Shown here piece after piece: positions 7,873-15,922 of a stretch of 33,699 nt of DNA (position 1 is its first letter; every line of letters begins with the position of its first letter). The notes under the pieces are model-generated. The model was given only the letters and a program-made list of their open reading frames with translations, made no database searches and had not been told where the DNA came from. This DNA is from an uncultured Phycisphaerales bacterium (GTDB taxonomy: Bacteria; Planctomycetota; Phycisphaerae; Phycisphaerales; UBA1924): the NCBI GenBank assembly GCA_903929885.1, contig CAIYWI010000004.1:1-33699 (forward strand), given 5' to 3'. The translations under genes and the position numbers were made by a program.

Positions 7873-8289
7873 TCAGCGCGGGTGCCCGAGGCCCCCCCCG
7901 CCCGGGGGAAGCGGCAGCCGACAAGTGGCAATACACCCGGGGGCCTCGGTGACGCTGGCGAAGGCGACGCGAGCGCCTGTCGGGGCAAGGACGGCATGCA
8001 GACGTCGGGCCATCTCCTCTACGACGTGCGCAGCCACCAGTTCGGCGGTGGGATTGACAGCGTCGAAGGGCGCCACGTCGTTGAGCGAGCGATTGCGGAA
8101 GGGCGCCACCACCGAGGCGAGCGCGGCCTCGACGGCGTGAAAGTCGCACAGGAGACCGTCGGCATCAAGCCGCTCGCCCTCCACCCCCACCACCACCTCC
8201 CAGTTGTGCCCGTGCACGGGCTCGCGAACCCCGGCCATGACGATGGCGTGGGCGGCGGCAAAGCAGGTTCGGACGGTGAGTTCGTACAC
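7873..8289 (-). CDS. 6-pyruvoyl-tetrahydropterin synthase/QueD family enzyme with ExxHGH motif
   Basis: The 138-residue product belongs to the T-fold COG0720 family, which converts dihydroneopterin triphosphate or related pterins. Zinc ligands are visible: His14 (FAAAHAI) and His26/His28 (HGHNWEV). It also has LLCDFHAVEAAL, RSLNDVAPF, NPTAELVA, and a late conserved Thr-Glu (SVTEAPGC). The catalytic Cys four residues before HGH in QueD is absent (Arg22 sits there); instead Glu23 gives ExxHGH, which I recall as the mark of PTPS-III enzymes that replace dihydroneopterin aldolase (FolB) in folate synthesis. Folate synthesis is therefore more likely than queuosine. The start is GTG at 8289. The gene diverges from the M16 peptidase across 97 bp and precedes ppk1. 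Confidence 0.88.
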   Translation of the reverse strand: MYELTVRTCFAAAHAIVMAGVREPVHGHNWEVVVGVEGERLDADGLLCDFHAVEAALASVVAPFRNRSLNDVAPFDAVNPTAELVAAHVVEEMARRLHAVLAPTGARVAFASVTEAPGCIATCRLPLPPGGGGLGHPR

Positions 8290-8319
8290 GCGGACGAAGA
8301 ATAGGTGCCACGACGCTCG

Positions 8320-8337
8320 GCCACGTCATGTCGTGGC
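8320..8337. promoter_or_regulatory. 18-bp palindrome in the divergent PTPS/M16 promoter region
   Basis: GCCACGTCATGTCGTGGC is self-complementary except at the two positions flanking the central CATG. It sits in the 97-bp gap between divergent starts at 8289 and 8387. A partial copy of its arm (GCCACGAC, 8307-8314) lies to the left and CGACATGTGGCG follows to the right (8337-8348). This is what a dimeric repressor operator looks like, but no regulator gene is nearby. Confidence 0.4.
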
Positions 8338-8386
8338 GACATGTGGCGGTCCACTTCAAGCCCTTGGCGACTCGTAGGATGAGGGC

Positions 8387-11110
8387 ATGAGTCTTCCGCA
8401 TGTTGGCCGTCGGGTCGTCGTCGCTTGTCTGATCCTCGCCTCCGCCGCCAGCGCCCAGGAGGTCCGCCACGAGAAGTACTCGCTGCCCAACGGGATGACG
8501 GTGATCCTGCACGAGGATCGCTCGCTGCCGACGGTGGCGGTCAACACGTGGTACCGCGTGGGCGCGCAGGACGAGCCGCCGGGGAGGTCGGGGTTCGCGC
8601 ACCTCTTCGAGCACCTCATGTTCATGGGCACCAAGCGAGTGCCCGGCAACGACTTCGACGTGCTGATGGAGACGGGGGGCGGCGCGAACAACGCCTCGAC
8701 CGACCTGCACCGCACCAACTACTTCTCGTGGGGCCCCTCCTCGCTGCTGCCCACGCTCCTCTGGCTCGACGCCGACCGCCTCGAGGACATGGGCCTCATG
8801 ATGAACCAGGAGAAGCTCGACAAGCAGCGCGACGTCGTGCGCAACGAGCTGCGGCAGGTCGTCGAGAACGCCCCGTACGGCAAGGCCGGCGAGATGCTCT
8901 TCAAGCTCCTCTTCCCCGCCGATCACCCCTACCACACCGGCGTCATCGGCACGCACGAGGACCTCGAGGCCGCCAACGTCGCCAACGTCAAGGACTTCTT
9001 CGCGACCTTCTACGTGCCCTCCAATGCCAGTCTGGTCGTCGCTGGCGACTTCAAGAGCGAGGAGATCAAGCCGCTGATCGCGTCGCTTTTCGGGACCATT
9101 CCCGGCGGGCAGCCAGTCAGCCGCAAGTACGCGATGCCGGAGGCGGACGTGCCCCTCCGCGTGGCGGGCGTGAAGCGCTTCACCAGCATCGACAAGGTGC
9201 AGCTTCCCAAGGTGCAGGTGACGTGGCTGAGCGCTCGCGGCTTCGCGGCCGGCGACGCCGAGTTGCACCTTGCGGCCGCCGTGCTCGCCTCGGGCAAGAG
9301 CAGCCGCCTGCACAAGCGGCTGGTCGTCGAGGAGGGTCTGGCGGCCGAGGTCTCGGCGGCACAGCAGGGCTATCCGCTCGCGGGCATCTTCACCATCGAC
9401 GTGCTCGCGTTGCCGGCGGCCGATCTCGCCCGCGTCGAGGCGATCGTCGACGAGGAGATCACCAAGCTCCTCGAGCAAGGGCCCGCGGCAGGCGAACTGG
9501 AGCGGGTGAAGGCCCAGTACGAACTCGCGGCGTTGACGCAGATGCAGGATCTCAAGGCCCGCGCCGACAAGCTCAACGAATACGAATACCACTGGGGCAC
9601 GCCCGACGGCTTCAAGCGCGACCTCGACCGCTTCCGCAACGCCGATGCTGCGTCGGTGAAGTCGTTTGCCGCGGACGTGCTTCGTCCCGACGCCAAGGTC
9701 GTCATTCGCGTGCTGCCGGAAGCCCCCGAACGCGAGACCGGCGCTCGGGACACGCGTCCCGGCGCGGCATCGGACGGCTCCTTCACCCTGCCCGCCCCCG
9801 AGCGGACGACGCTGGCGTGCGGCGCCGAGGCGTTGGTCTTCAGACGGCCCGGCGTGCCGCTGGTGAGCGTCGCGGTGGTCAGCCGCCTCGACACGTGGAT
9901 CGATGGCGGTGGCCGCGACGGCGTGTCGCACCTGGCCACGGCGATGATGCGCGAGGGGGCGGGTGACCTCGACGCGGCGGCCTTCGACGATCGCCTGCAG
10001 TCGCTGGGCGCGACCATGTCGCTCTCGGGAGGCGGCGAGACGGCCGTGGCCGCGATGACGACGCTTGCTCGCACGCTCGAGCCCTCGCTCAAACTGCTGG
10101 GCGACGCCATGCTCCGTCCTCGCAACCAAGAGGCGGACTGGACGCGCGTCAAGGCCCTGCACCTCGAGGACCTCGGGCAGGAGGCGCAGCAGCCGGGCCT
10201 GGTGGCATCCCGCGTGGGACGACGCCTGCTCTTCGGCGACGGGTTCTTCATGGGCCGCATGCCCACCGGCACCCGGGCGAGCGTCGATGCCATCTCGCTC
10301 GAGCAGGTTCGGGCGGCGCAGGCGTCTCTCTTCGACCCGGCCAAATCGGTGGTGGTGGTGGCCGGCGATGTCTTCGTGACCGACGCCGCCAACGCGATCA
10401 ACGCGGCGTTCGCGGGCTGGAAGAGCCCCGCCACGGTCGCGGGCTCGCCCCGGGGCGAGTTCTCCCCCACGACCGGAGGGCTTCGCGTGGCAATCGTGGA
10501 TCGCCCCGGCTCGACGCAGACGATGATCCGCTTCGTCGCGCCCGGCATTCGCTTCGCCGATCCGGCGCGTGTGCAGCGTCAGTTGGTGAACACGATTCTC
10601 GGCGGCAGCTTCACGAGCCGCCTCAACCAGAACCTGCGCGAGGATCACGGCTACACCTACGGCGCACGCTCAAGTCTCGAGATGGGCGTCGCAGCGGGCA
10701 TGGTGTCGGCGGGCGCGTCCGTGCAGGCCGAGGTGACGGGCGAGGCCGTGGGCGAGTTCCTCAAGGAGTTCGCTCGCCTCTCGAAGGGCGACTTCACGGA
10801 GGCCGAGGCGGCCAAGGCGCGGGAGACGCTCCGTCACGACACCATCGGCGCCTTCGAGCAACTCGAGGGCGTGGTGGGCTCGGTGGTGGAACTGATCGCC
10901 ATGGGCATGCCGCTCGACACGACGGCGGCGGATCTGGCCGCGATGTCGAAGGCGACGGCGGCGGACCTCAACGCGTTGGCGCCCGCGGCGATGCCCTTGG
11001 ACGCGGGCGTGCTGGTGCTGGTGGGCGACCGCTCGGTGATCCTCAAGGAACTCGAGGGCCTGCCCCTCGCAACGCCGGTCGAATGCACGCCCGAAGGCGA
11101 CCGCAAGTGA
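8387..11110 (+). CDS. secreted M16 family zinc metallopeptidase, two-domain
   Basis: The 907-residue product starts with a Sec signal peptide (cleavage probably after ASAASA, residue 23), so it acts in the periplasm or outside. The first M16 domain carries the inverted zinc motif HLFEH (72-76) with the third ligand Glu154 in RNELRQ, 78 residues later, as expected. The second half (about 470-890) repeats the M16 fold but lacks HxxEH; its equivalent reads GVSHLATAMMREG, so it is the non-catalytic partner domain. R/Y motifs of the substrate clamp are visible near the end (NQNLREDHGYTYGARS). Such fused proteins degrade peptides in a closed chamber. GGATGAGGGC precedes the ATG. It converges with the PIG-L gene, 19 bp apart. 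Confidence 0.93.
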   Translation: MSLPHVGRRVVVACLILASAASAQEVRHEKYSLPNGMTVILHEDRSLPTVAVNTWYRVGAQDEPPGRSGFAHLFEHLMFMGTKRVPGNDFDVLMETGGGANNASTDLHRTNYFSWGPSSLLPTLLWLDADRLEDMGLMMNQEKLDKQRDVVRNELRQVVENAPYGKAGEMLFKLLFPADHPYHTGVIGTHEDLEAANVANVKDFFATFYVPSNASLVVAGDFKSEEIKPLIASLFGTIPGGQPVSRKYAMPEADVPLRVAGVKRFTSIDKVQLPKVQVTWLSARGFAAGDAELHLAAAVLASGKSSRLHKRLVVEEGLAAEVSAAQQGYPLAGIFTIDVLALPAADLARVEAIVDEEITKLLEQGPAAGELERVKAQYELAALTQMQDLKARADKLNEYEYHWGTPDGFKRDLDRFRNADAASVKSFAADVLRPDAKVVIRVLPEAPERETGARDTRPGAASDGSFTLPAPERTTLACGAEALVFRRPGVPLVSVAVVSRLDTWIDGGGRDGVSHLATAMMREGAGDLDAAAFDDRLQSLGATMSLSGGGETAVAAMTTLARTLEPSLKLLGDAMLRPRNQEADWTRVKALHLEDLGQEAQQPGLVASRVGRRLLFGDGFFMGRMPTGTRASVDAISLEQVRAAQASLFDPAKSVVVVAGDVFVTDAANAINAAFAGWKSPATVAGSPRGEFSPTTGGLRVAIVDRPGSTQTMIRFVAPGIRFADPARVQRQLVNTILGGSFTSRLNQNLREDHGYTYGARSSLEMGVAAGMVSAGASVQAEVTGEAVGEFLKEFARLSKGDFTEAEAAKARETLRHDTIGAFEQLEGVVGSVVELIAMGMPLDTTAADLAAMSKATAADLNALAPAAMPLDAGVLVLVGDRSVILKELEGLPLATPVECTPEGDRK

Positions 11111-11129
11111 GATCGCGTGTCCGGGCTGC

Positions 11130-11867
11130 TCAGATCACGATGCCGTCGAGCGACGAGAGGCCCAAGGGCTCCTTGACCCAGAAGGGCTCGCCGGCCGCGG
11201 CGTGGATGCGAGAGCCGAAGTAGCGATCGGCCGCCGCGATTCGTTCGGGCACCTCGCGATTGGGCGCGTGTTCGACGAACTGCGAGCGATACGCGAGGAT
11301 GGCCTCGTGCTTGCGGGCCTCGAACCCGGACGTGTCGACGATGAACGAGAACGCCGGGACGCTTCGCAGGTGCGAGCAGTAGTAATAGAACACGCGCCGT
11401 GGATGGATGGGCGCCGCTGCGTCGCCCTCGAGTCCCGGAGGCAGGGGCATCTTCACGCCGGTGAGCTTGGCGTCAAAGCGCGCGTCCTCGCAGACGCGAG
11501 TGGCGGCGACATGGTCGGGGTGCGCGTCCTCGGGGTGAGGCATGAAGAGCACCTCCGCCCGAACCGCGCGGATGACACCGGCGACCTTGTGCCGGGCCTC
11601 GATGGTGTGCTGAAGGGTGCGGTTGGGAAGGTCGAGCATGACCCGACGCACCGTGCCGGAGCCGGACCGGGGCATGAGGCACGCGGCCGCCGCGGCGGCT
11701 TCCTGCAACCGTCGCTCGCGACTGCCCACGGGGGTCGGACACCCGTCGGTGAGATCGAGGATGGTGACGTGGTGGCCCGCGTCGGCGAGTTTGGCGATGG
11801 TGCCACCCATGCCGAGTTCCTGGTCGTCGGGGTGGGGACCGATCACGAGGATGGAGCGCGGCGACAT
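11130..11867 (-). CDS. PIG-L/LmbE family N-acetylglucosaminide deacetylase, BshB1-like
   Basis: The 245-residue product is a zinc deacetylase of the PIG-L family. PHPDD (11-15) and HPDH (116-119) supply the metal and catalytic residues, and GMGGTIAKLADAGHHV follows the first motif as in BshB1, which deacetylates GlcNAc-malate during bacillithiol synthesis. Other BshB1-like features are LDLTDG, LPNR, FYYYCS and the C-terminal Lys and AYRSQF. No bshA or bshC gene is in the window, so the substrate is unproven; mycothiol- or lipid-linked GlcNAc substrates are alternatives. It is transcribed toward the M16 gene. The 179 bp upstream to the next gene show nothing recognisable. Confidence 0.85.
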   Translation of the reverse strand: MSPRSILVIGPHPDDQELGMGGTIAKLADAGHHVTILDLTDGCPTPVGSRERRLQEAAAAAACLMPRSGSGTVRRVMLDLPNRTLQHTIEARHKVAGVIRAVRAEVLFMPHPEDAHPDHVAATRVCEDARFDAKLTGVKMPLPPGLEGDAAAPIHPRRVFYYYCSHLRSVPAFSFIVDTSGFEARKHEAILAYRSQFVEHAPNREVPERIAAADRYFGSRIHAAAGEPFWVKEPLGLSSLDGIVI

Positions 11868-12046
11868 GGCGGGAATGGTAGTGACGATTCGTCACGCCGC
11901 CGGTCGCCTCGGCCGCGTTGACGTGCGGCGAGGATTCCGACCACTCGTGCACGATTCGCTGCGTGATGACGCCGCGAGCTTTCGCCCGTGACCGCGCCAC
12001 GCTCCTGAAGGGCGGCTCGGCGCGAGAAGTCGCACCCGAGCTCGCT

Positions 12047-13462
12047 TCAGCGGGGGGCCCCGGGCGGCGGGCCGTCAGGCGGGCCGGGTCGATCGCCAAG
12101 CGGCGGTCCGCCGCCACGACCGGGCCTGCGACCGCCACCCGGCGGCGGGTGATCGTTCTTGGCGAAACTGCGATCGGGCGTGCCCTTGAACAGTCGCGAG
12201 ATGAAGGGGAACTCGTCGGTGATCACGTAGTAATACGTGCCGCTGGGGAACTCCGGCGTCACGCCGAAGCGACCGTTGCATTCATCGAGGTCGCCCGAGC
12301 CCGCCACGTACTCGAAGTCCTGCGTGTAGGTGCCGTCGTACGCGCCGCCGGGTCCGGGCGGGGTGGCGGATCCGTCGGGGCGGACGCCCTTCTTGAGTTG
12401 GTAGCTCGAGTGAAGTTGCTTGATCGGGCTCTTGGGGTCGTCGGGCTTGGAGTAGCCGTGATGGTCGTAGATCGGAAAGCCGTCGGCGGACCAGCCGATG
12501 AGGAGCATCGACTCCCCGTCCTTGACGCCGCGTTTCTTGGCCACGGCTTCGACAACCCCGGCGGGCGACGCGTGATAGTGGTACGAGCCGTCGGGCTGCA
12601 CGTGTGCGTTGCTCGCATCGAGTCCCATCCTTGCGCCGGCGATGGTCAGGGGCGAGATGGCCTCCTGCCTCCAGCCGGAGCGAGGGTCGTTGTTCCAGTG
12701 CTCGGCGGTGCCCGGGTCGAAGACCACGCCATTGATCGCCACGCCCGCCAGCAATCCGCGATGGGGCGTCGGCGCCCCATCACTGACCTTGGGAGACATG
12801 GTCATCGTGAAGACGTACCGCTGTTCGCTGATGGCGTTGGGGTTGCCGCGGCCGGGGAACTGGCCGGGCTGATGGTCGGGAATGCCGTTGCTGCGGATCG
12901 TCCGCACTCCGTCTTTTTCCTCGATGGTGACGACGTTCTTGAGGGTGAAGGGCGTGTTCGCCGCGGCCTGGCCTCGCCCGCCCCGGATGGGCGAGAGATC
13001 GAGTTTCGGGGCCAGTTCATCGAACTTGGTCTGCTGCTCGGCGGTGAGCGAGGCCCGCGTGTCGTCGAGGAAGGTCTTGACGACCGGCGCGAGCTTCTCC
13101 TTGAGCGTCGCCTCCAGCTCGGCTCGCTGTTCAGGCGAGCCGCCCGGACGGCCCTGCTCGCCCGGCGCGGGACGCGCGGCTTGCATGGTCTCTCGCAGGA
13201 TTCGACGCTGGGTCTCGCGAAAGGCGGTGAAGCGTTCCGTGAGCGACGCACGCTGCTGGTCGGTCAGCGCGAGTTCCTGCTTGAGTTGCGTCAGGATCGG
13301 ATCGTGCGCCGGATCGAGCGGCCGGCGAGCGGCCGGTCCCTGCGGCCCGGGACCGTCCGGCGGCACTGCGGGCTGCGACCATGCCAGTCCGGCGGTCGCG
13401 GCGAGGAGCATGAGGCCGGCAAGCCGTGCCGTGTCGAAGACGCAAGACGATCGCATGGACAT
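12047..13462 (-). CDS. secreted YHYH-domain protein with N-terminal Spy-like helical region
   Basis: The 471-residue product has a signal peptide (hydrophobic LAGLMLLAATAGLAWSQ, cleavage near residue 30). Residues 55-155 are charged helices with two LTxxQ-type motifs (ALTDQQRASL and SLTAEQQTKF), as in the periplasmic Spy/CpxP group. Residues about 190-430 form a YHYH domain named for the motif in DGSYHYHASP, with GWSADGFPIYDHHGY and the CNGRFGVTPEFPSGTYYYVIT end. The last 30 residues are Pro/Gly/Arg-rich. The YHYH domain has no firm biochemical function; the clustered His suggest metal binding. Two ATGs (13462, 13456) are close together. The gene is alone, separated by 332 bp from the DUF488 operon upstream. 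Confidence 0.87.
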   Translation of the reverse strand: MSMRSSCVFDTARLAGLMLLAATAGLAWSQPAVPPDGPGPQGPAARRPLDPAHDPILTQLKQELALTDQQRASLTERFTAFRETQRRILRETMQAARPAPGEQGRPGGSPEQRAELEATLKEKLAPVVKTFLDDTRASLTAEQQTKFDELAPKLDLSPIRGGRGQAAANTPFTLKNVVTIEEKDGVRTIRSNGIPDHQPGQFPGRGNPNAISEQRYVFTMTMSPKVSDGAPTPHRGLLAGVAINGVVFDPGTAEHWNNDPRSGWRQEAISPLTIAGARMGLDASNAHVQPDGSYHYHASPAGVVEAVAKKRGVKDGESMLLIGWSADGFPIYDHHGYSKPDDPKSPIKQLHSSYQLKKGVRPDGSATPPGPGGAYDGTYTQDFEYVAGSGDLDECNGRFGVTPEFPSGTYYYVITDEFPFISRLFKGTPDRSFAKNDHPPPGGGRRPGRGGGPPLGDRPGPPDGPPPGAPR

Positions 13463-13794
13463 GATGGATGCTATGGGACGGGAGAGCCGAAGTGCTTGAT
13501 GCCTGATGAGATCGACCGGCGCTCAACGCGAACGCGTGGCGTCGATTGCGGTGGAGTGGAAGCACGCCCCCCGAAGGCCAACCACCATGGCGATCGCCCG
13601 GCACCGGCACGAGTCGCCCGGCGGTCCGGGAGCGGTCGCCCGCGACTTCCCAAGTGACCGCCATCCGATCCATTCGACCTTGCGCTCGATACGCGTCCTG
13701 TTCGTCACGAGCGCCTCGCTTCGCACGGGACGAATCTCGCGTGATGCTCCGTCGTCGAATCCGTCGACGCGAGCGGGTCCCAAAGCCGCTCCCG
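13463..13794. other. 332-bp intergenic region, no gene seen
   Basis: The region between the last DUF488 gene and the YHYH gene contains only shadow open frames of Arg/Ser/Pro-rich sequence. A 6-bp inverted repeat (13771-13776 with 13786-13791) lies just beyond the DUF488 stop but has no U-tract. The YHYH promoter should be here; none is obvious. Confidence 0.5.
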
Positions 13795-14238
13795 TCAGAC
13801 CAAATGGGTCGACTCGAGCTCTCCCCAGTGTCGGCGCAAGTACTCGACCACGAGACGCCGGTGGCAATGATGCGGCTTTTTCTCGCTGCACAGCAGGCAA
13901 CCCTGATCGAGAAGGTCCTTGGCGACCGAGGCCTCGATGGCTCGCTTGGCCATGAGGTTGTTGAACTCCTGCTCGTAGACGCTCCAACTTCCCTTGTGCT
14001 TCTTGAAAGCGTCGAGGATGTCCTGCGTCGGAGCGAGGTCGGGAACATGGACGTACTCCATGCCGCAAACCTCCTTGAGGAAGTACTGCAGGTCGTCGCG
14101 CTTGGAGAAGCCGGCGAGTTGGGACGTGTTGTTCAACCGCACGTCGACGACCCGGCGGGCTCCCGATCGCTTGAGCAGCGTGAAGAACTCCTTGGCGGTA
14201 GTTTCGGCGAATCCGATGGTGAAGACGCGAACGCTCAC
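13795..14238 (-). CDS. DUF488 family protein (second copy of the pair)
   Basis: The 147-residue product has the DUF488 layout: an N-terminal beta strand with FTIG (6-9), VVDVRLNNTSQLAGFSKR (30-47) in the place of the usual VRSxP loop, and the C-terminal signature LLCSEKKPHHCHR (115-127) with Cys117, Cys125, His126 and Arg127. The fold is thought to be Rossmann-like and the Cys/His cluster suggests chemistry or metal binding, but no activity is established to my knowledge. Its ATG overlaps the stop of the other DUF488 gene (ATGA, 14235-14238), so the two are translationally coupled. The two copies are clearly different in sequence, so they are specialised partners and not a recent duplication. 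It is the last gene of the operon. Confidence 0.88.
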   Translation of the reverse strand: MSVRVFTIGFAETTAKEFFTLLKRSGARRVVDVRLNNTSQLAGFSKRDDLQYFLKEVCGMEYVHVPDLAPTQDILDAFKKHKGSWSVYEQEFNNLMAKRAIEASVAKDLLDQGCLLCSEKKPHHCHRRLVVEYLRRHWGELESTHLV

Positions 14239-14867
14239 GCGCGAACCCCCTGTCTTTCCGGCGCATCGTCGGCGGTCACGTATGCGATTCTGGCAGCCTG
14301 ACGGTCGTACGCCTGTTCAACGAGTTGCTCGCGGCTGAGGAAGAGATCTCGCGGCGGCAGGCCTGTGAGTTCGAGCAGGCGGGATTCGGCCTGTTCGGTG
14401 GTCTCGAGCGAGCCGTCGTCGAGCACGTGGGCAATGTCGATCGAATCGGCGCGAAGATGGCGGCCCACCAAGATGGTGCGATGGCACGTCAGCGGATCCT
14501 TCTCGGCGCAGAGAAGAGCCACGCGATGCGTCGTCATCCCCTTCCGCACGCGTTCGAGACCCTCCAGGAACACGGGGAGCCGGGCGATCAGGTCGTACGC
14601 GGCCTGCCGGCCCCGATACGCCTCCCGCTCGACTCGACGCGCACCGAGTTCCTTGCCGAGGAAAACATATGAAATTCCACGGCGGCGCAGCGCCTCGCAC
14701 AGGGTTTCTCGATTGAACTGGGGGTGCAACCGGCTGTAGGGTTGCGACCGCACGTCGGCGATGGCGGTGATGCCGTGACACGACGCCCGTTCGATGAACG
14801 CCGACAACTCGTGATCGGAGTGACCGATGGTGAAGAGCGTTCGCGTGGTGTCGGTGCCTGCGGTCAT
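14235..14867 (-). CDS. DUF488 family protein (first copy of the pair)
   Basis: The 210-residue product begins TLFTIGHSDHEL (10-21), then IADVRSQPYSRLHPQFN (36-52), GISYVFLGKELGARR (64-78) and the signature LLCAEKDPLTCHR (118-130) with Cys120, Cys128, His129 and Arg130. This is a classical DUF488 with an added C-terminal helical extension of about 60 residues containing LTGLPPRDLFLSREQLVEQAYD. The function is unknown; the loop Arg/Ser/Pro and the Cys-His-Arg group probably line one site. Both ends overlap neighbours by 4 bp (14864-14867 with the OB protein stop; 14235-14238 with the next start), the tightest coupling in the window. Confidence 0.9.
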   Translation of the reverse strand: MTAGTDTTRTLFTIGHSDHELSAFIERASCHGITAIADVRSQPYSRLHPQFNRETLCEALRRRGISYVFLGKELGARRVEREAYRGRQAAYDLIARLPVFLEGLERVRKGMTTHRVALLCAEKDPLTCHRTILVGRHLRADSIDIAHVLDDGSLETTEQAESRLLELTGLPPRDLFLSREQLVEQAYDRQAARIAYVTADDAPERQGVRA

Positions 14868-15571
14868 GGCGTCTCCAGAACGGTAGCGACAACCTTGTAG
14901 TGCAGCCCGTTAAAGACCGGGGTGAGACTCACGCACAGCAGCGCCCGCTCGCCCAGAGTGCACTGAATGTCCCTCGGCGGTTCGCCCACGGCGGGCAGGC
15001 GAGGGATGAACCGATCGATGGCTGCCGGGTCGGTGAGACTCAGGTCGTAGTCGATGCCTCCGTAGTCGAACATCGCCCGATACTTCGGCCGTTCCCGCTG
15101 CTTGACGACGTCGAACTCCTTCCAGGCCTTGAAGCGAAGGTTGGACGGCCGCACGAGGTACAGCGACTGATGACCGGGGAAGGACTCCACCACCGCGGGC
15201 GACACTCGGTCCGATCGGCGATGCGGATCATGCCACAGCGAGGCTGGATGCTCGACGAGGGACGACAGGACGTCCGCCGAACAAGGCGATTCCCGGGTCC
15301 AACGTGCCTCGGCGACGAGCCAGTCCTCGGGATGGGCAGGATCGCTGCCGCGAGCCGTCAAGGGGACCTTCACGACGTCGAGGGGACGGAGCGGCGGCCC
15401 GAACCCCAATCGAATGTGCTGCGCCAGCAACTCGCCTTCTCCCTTGTCCGAAATGGGCCGCACCCAACTTCCGAACCTCGATCCAGCGGTCGCAACCAGT
15501 TCCCGTCCGGCGATGCAGCGGCCTCCGCGACGAAAGGAGTTGGCGAGCACGAGCAACGATTTGACCTGCAT
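14864..15571 (-). CDS. dual OB-fold (DuOB-type) protein, first gene of DUF488 operon
   Basis: The 235-residue product starts MQVKSLLVLANSFRRGGRC, with GRCIAGREL, GSWVRPIS, LRPLDVVKVPL, and ends ERALLCVSLTPVF followed by a Tyr-Lys-Val-Val strand. I recognise this pattern as the dual OB domain found next to DUF488 genes; OB folds usually bind single-stranded nucleic acid or nucleotides. The C-terminal third contains DYGGIDYDLSLTDP, also typical. ATG 15571 has AAGGGGGG a few bases upstream; the longer frame to 15715 lacks coding character. Its stop overlaps the first DUF488 start by 4 bp. No membrane segment or signal is present, so the complex acts in the cytoplasm. The family assignment is from memory. 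Confidence 0.8.
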   Translation of the reverse strand: MQVKSLLVLANSFRRGGRCIAGRELVATAGSRFGSWVRPISDKGEGELLAQHIRLGFGPPLRPLDVVKVPLTARGSDPAHPEDWLVAEARWTRESPCSADVLSSLVEHPASLWHDPHRRSDRVSPAVVESFPGHQSLYLVRPSNLRFKAWKEFDVVKQRERPKYRAMFDYGGIDYDLSLTDPAAIDRFIPRLPAVGEPPRDIQCTLGERALLCVSLTPVFNGLHYKVVATVLETP

Positions 15572-15922
15572 GGCATCCCCCCTTGGTGTCCGGCCATCAT
15601 AGGGGACCCCAACAGCCAGTAATGCGGCCTCACCCGGACACGCTGTTCGGATGACGTGCGGTCGCCCCAGCCCCTGCGACCCCGCCAACCGACGCAAACG
15701 GCCTCCGCGGCGCACCCCGCAAGGCCGTCAACGCCTGCAACCGAGGAATTTGCGGCATAATCGCGCCAAACGGTTGGCACCTCACAAACCGCATGGCATG
15801 TTGTGGTTGAGGGCCCTCCGTGGGAGGACCCCGAGGTAGGCATCGCGACACCGAACGCACTCAGAACGCACTCCGCCAGTGCGTGCGCCATCGGTTCGCG
15901 CATCGTCCGCAGGGGAAGAGAG
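15572..15922. promoter_or_regulatory. 351-bp divergent promoter region, DuOB operon / glycosyltransferase
   Basis: Transcripts must start leftward for the DuOB-DUF488 operon and rightward for the glycosyltransferase. CATAAT at 15756-15761 resembles a plus-strand -10 box, but no good -35 lies 16-18 bp upstream. A hairpin lies at 15811-15831. AGGGGA near 15911 is the Shine-Dalgarno for the glycosyltransferase. No gene is visible. Confidence 0.4.
15811..15831 (+). other. leader hairpin upstream of glycosyltransferase gene
   Basis: The sequence GGGCCCTCC, loop GTG, GGAGGACCC forms an 8-bp GC stem with one C-A mismatch. It lies about 90 nt before the ATG at 15923 and has no U-tract, so it is not an intrinsic terminator. 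It could affect mRNA stability or initiation. Chance is possible in such GC-rich DNA. Confidence 0.35.

Noticed and set aside
5729-8140. 803-codon open frame on the plus strand opposite ppk1 and the PTPS gene
   Set aside because: Antisense shadow of two well supported enzymes; composition is Val/Gly/Asp/Ala-rich with no motif.
8165-10648. 827-codon open frame on the minus strand opposite the M16 peptidase
   Set aside because: It is antisense to a clear peptidase with signal peptide and HxxEH motif; its product is His/Arg/Gly low-complexity without any domain. High GC keeps the frame open.
13771-13791. GAGCGG/CCGCTC stem as terminator of the DuOB-DUF488 operon
   Set aside because: Six base pairs with a 9-nt loop and no T-tract on the minus strand are too weak to call.
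15756-15761. CATAAT as a -10 box for the glycosyltransferase
   Set aside because: No acceptable -35 hexamer at 16-18 bp; kept only as a remark.
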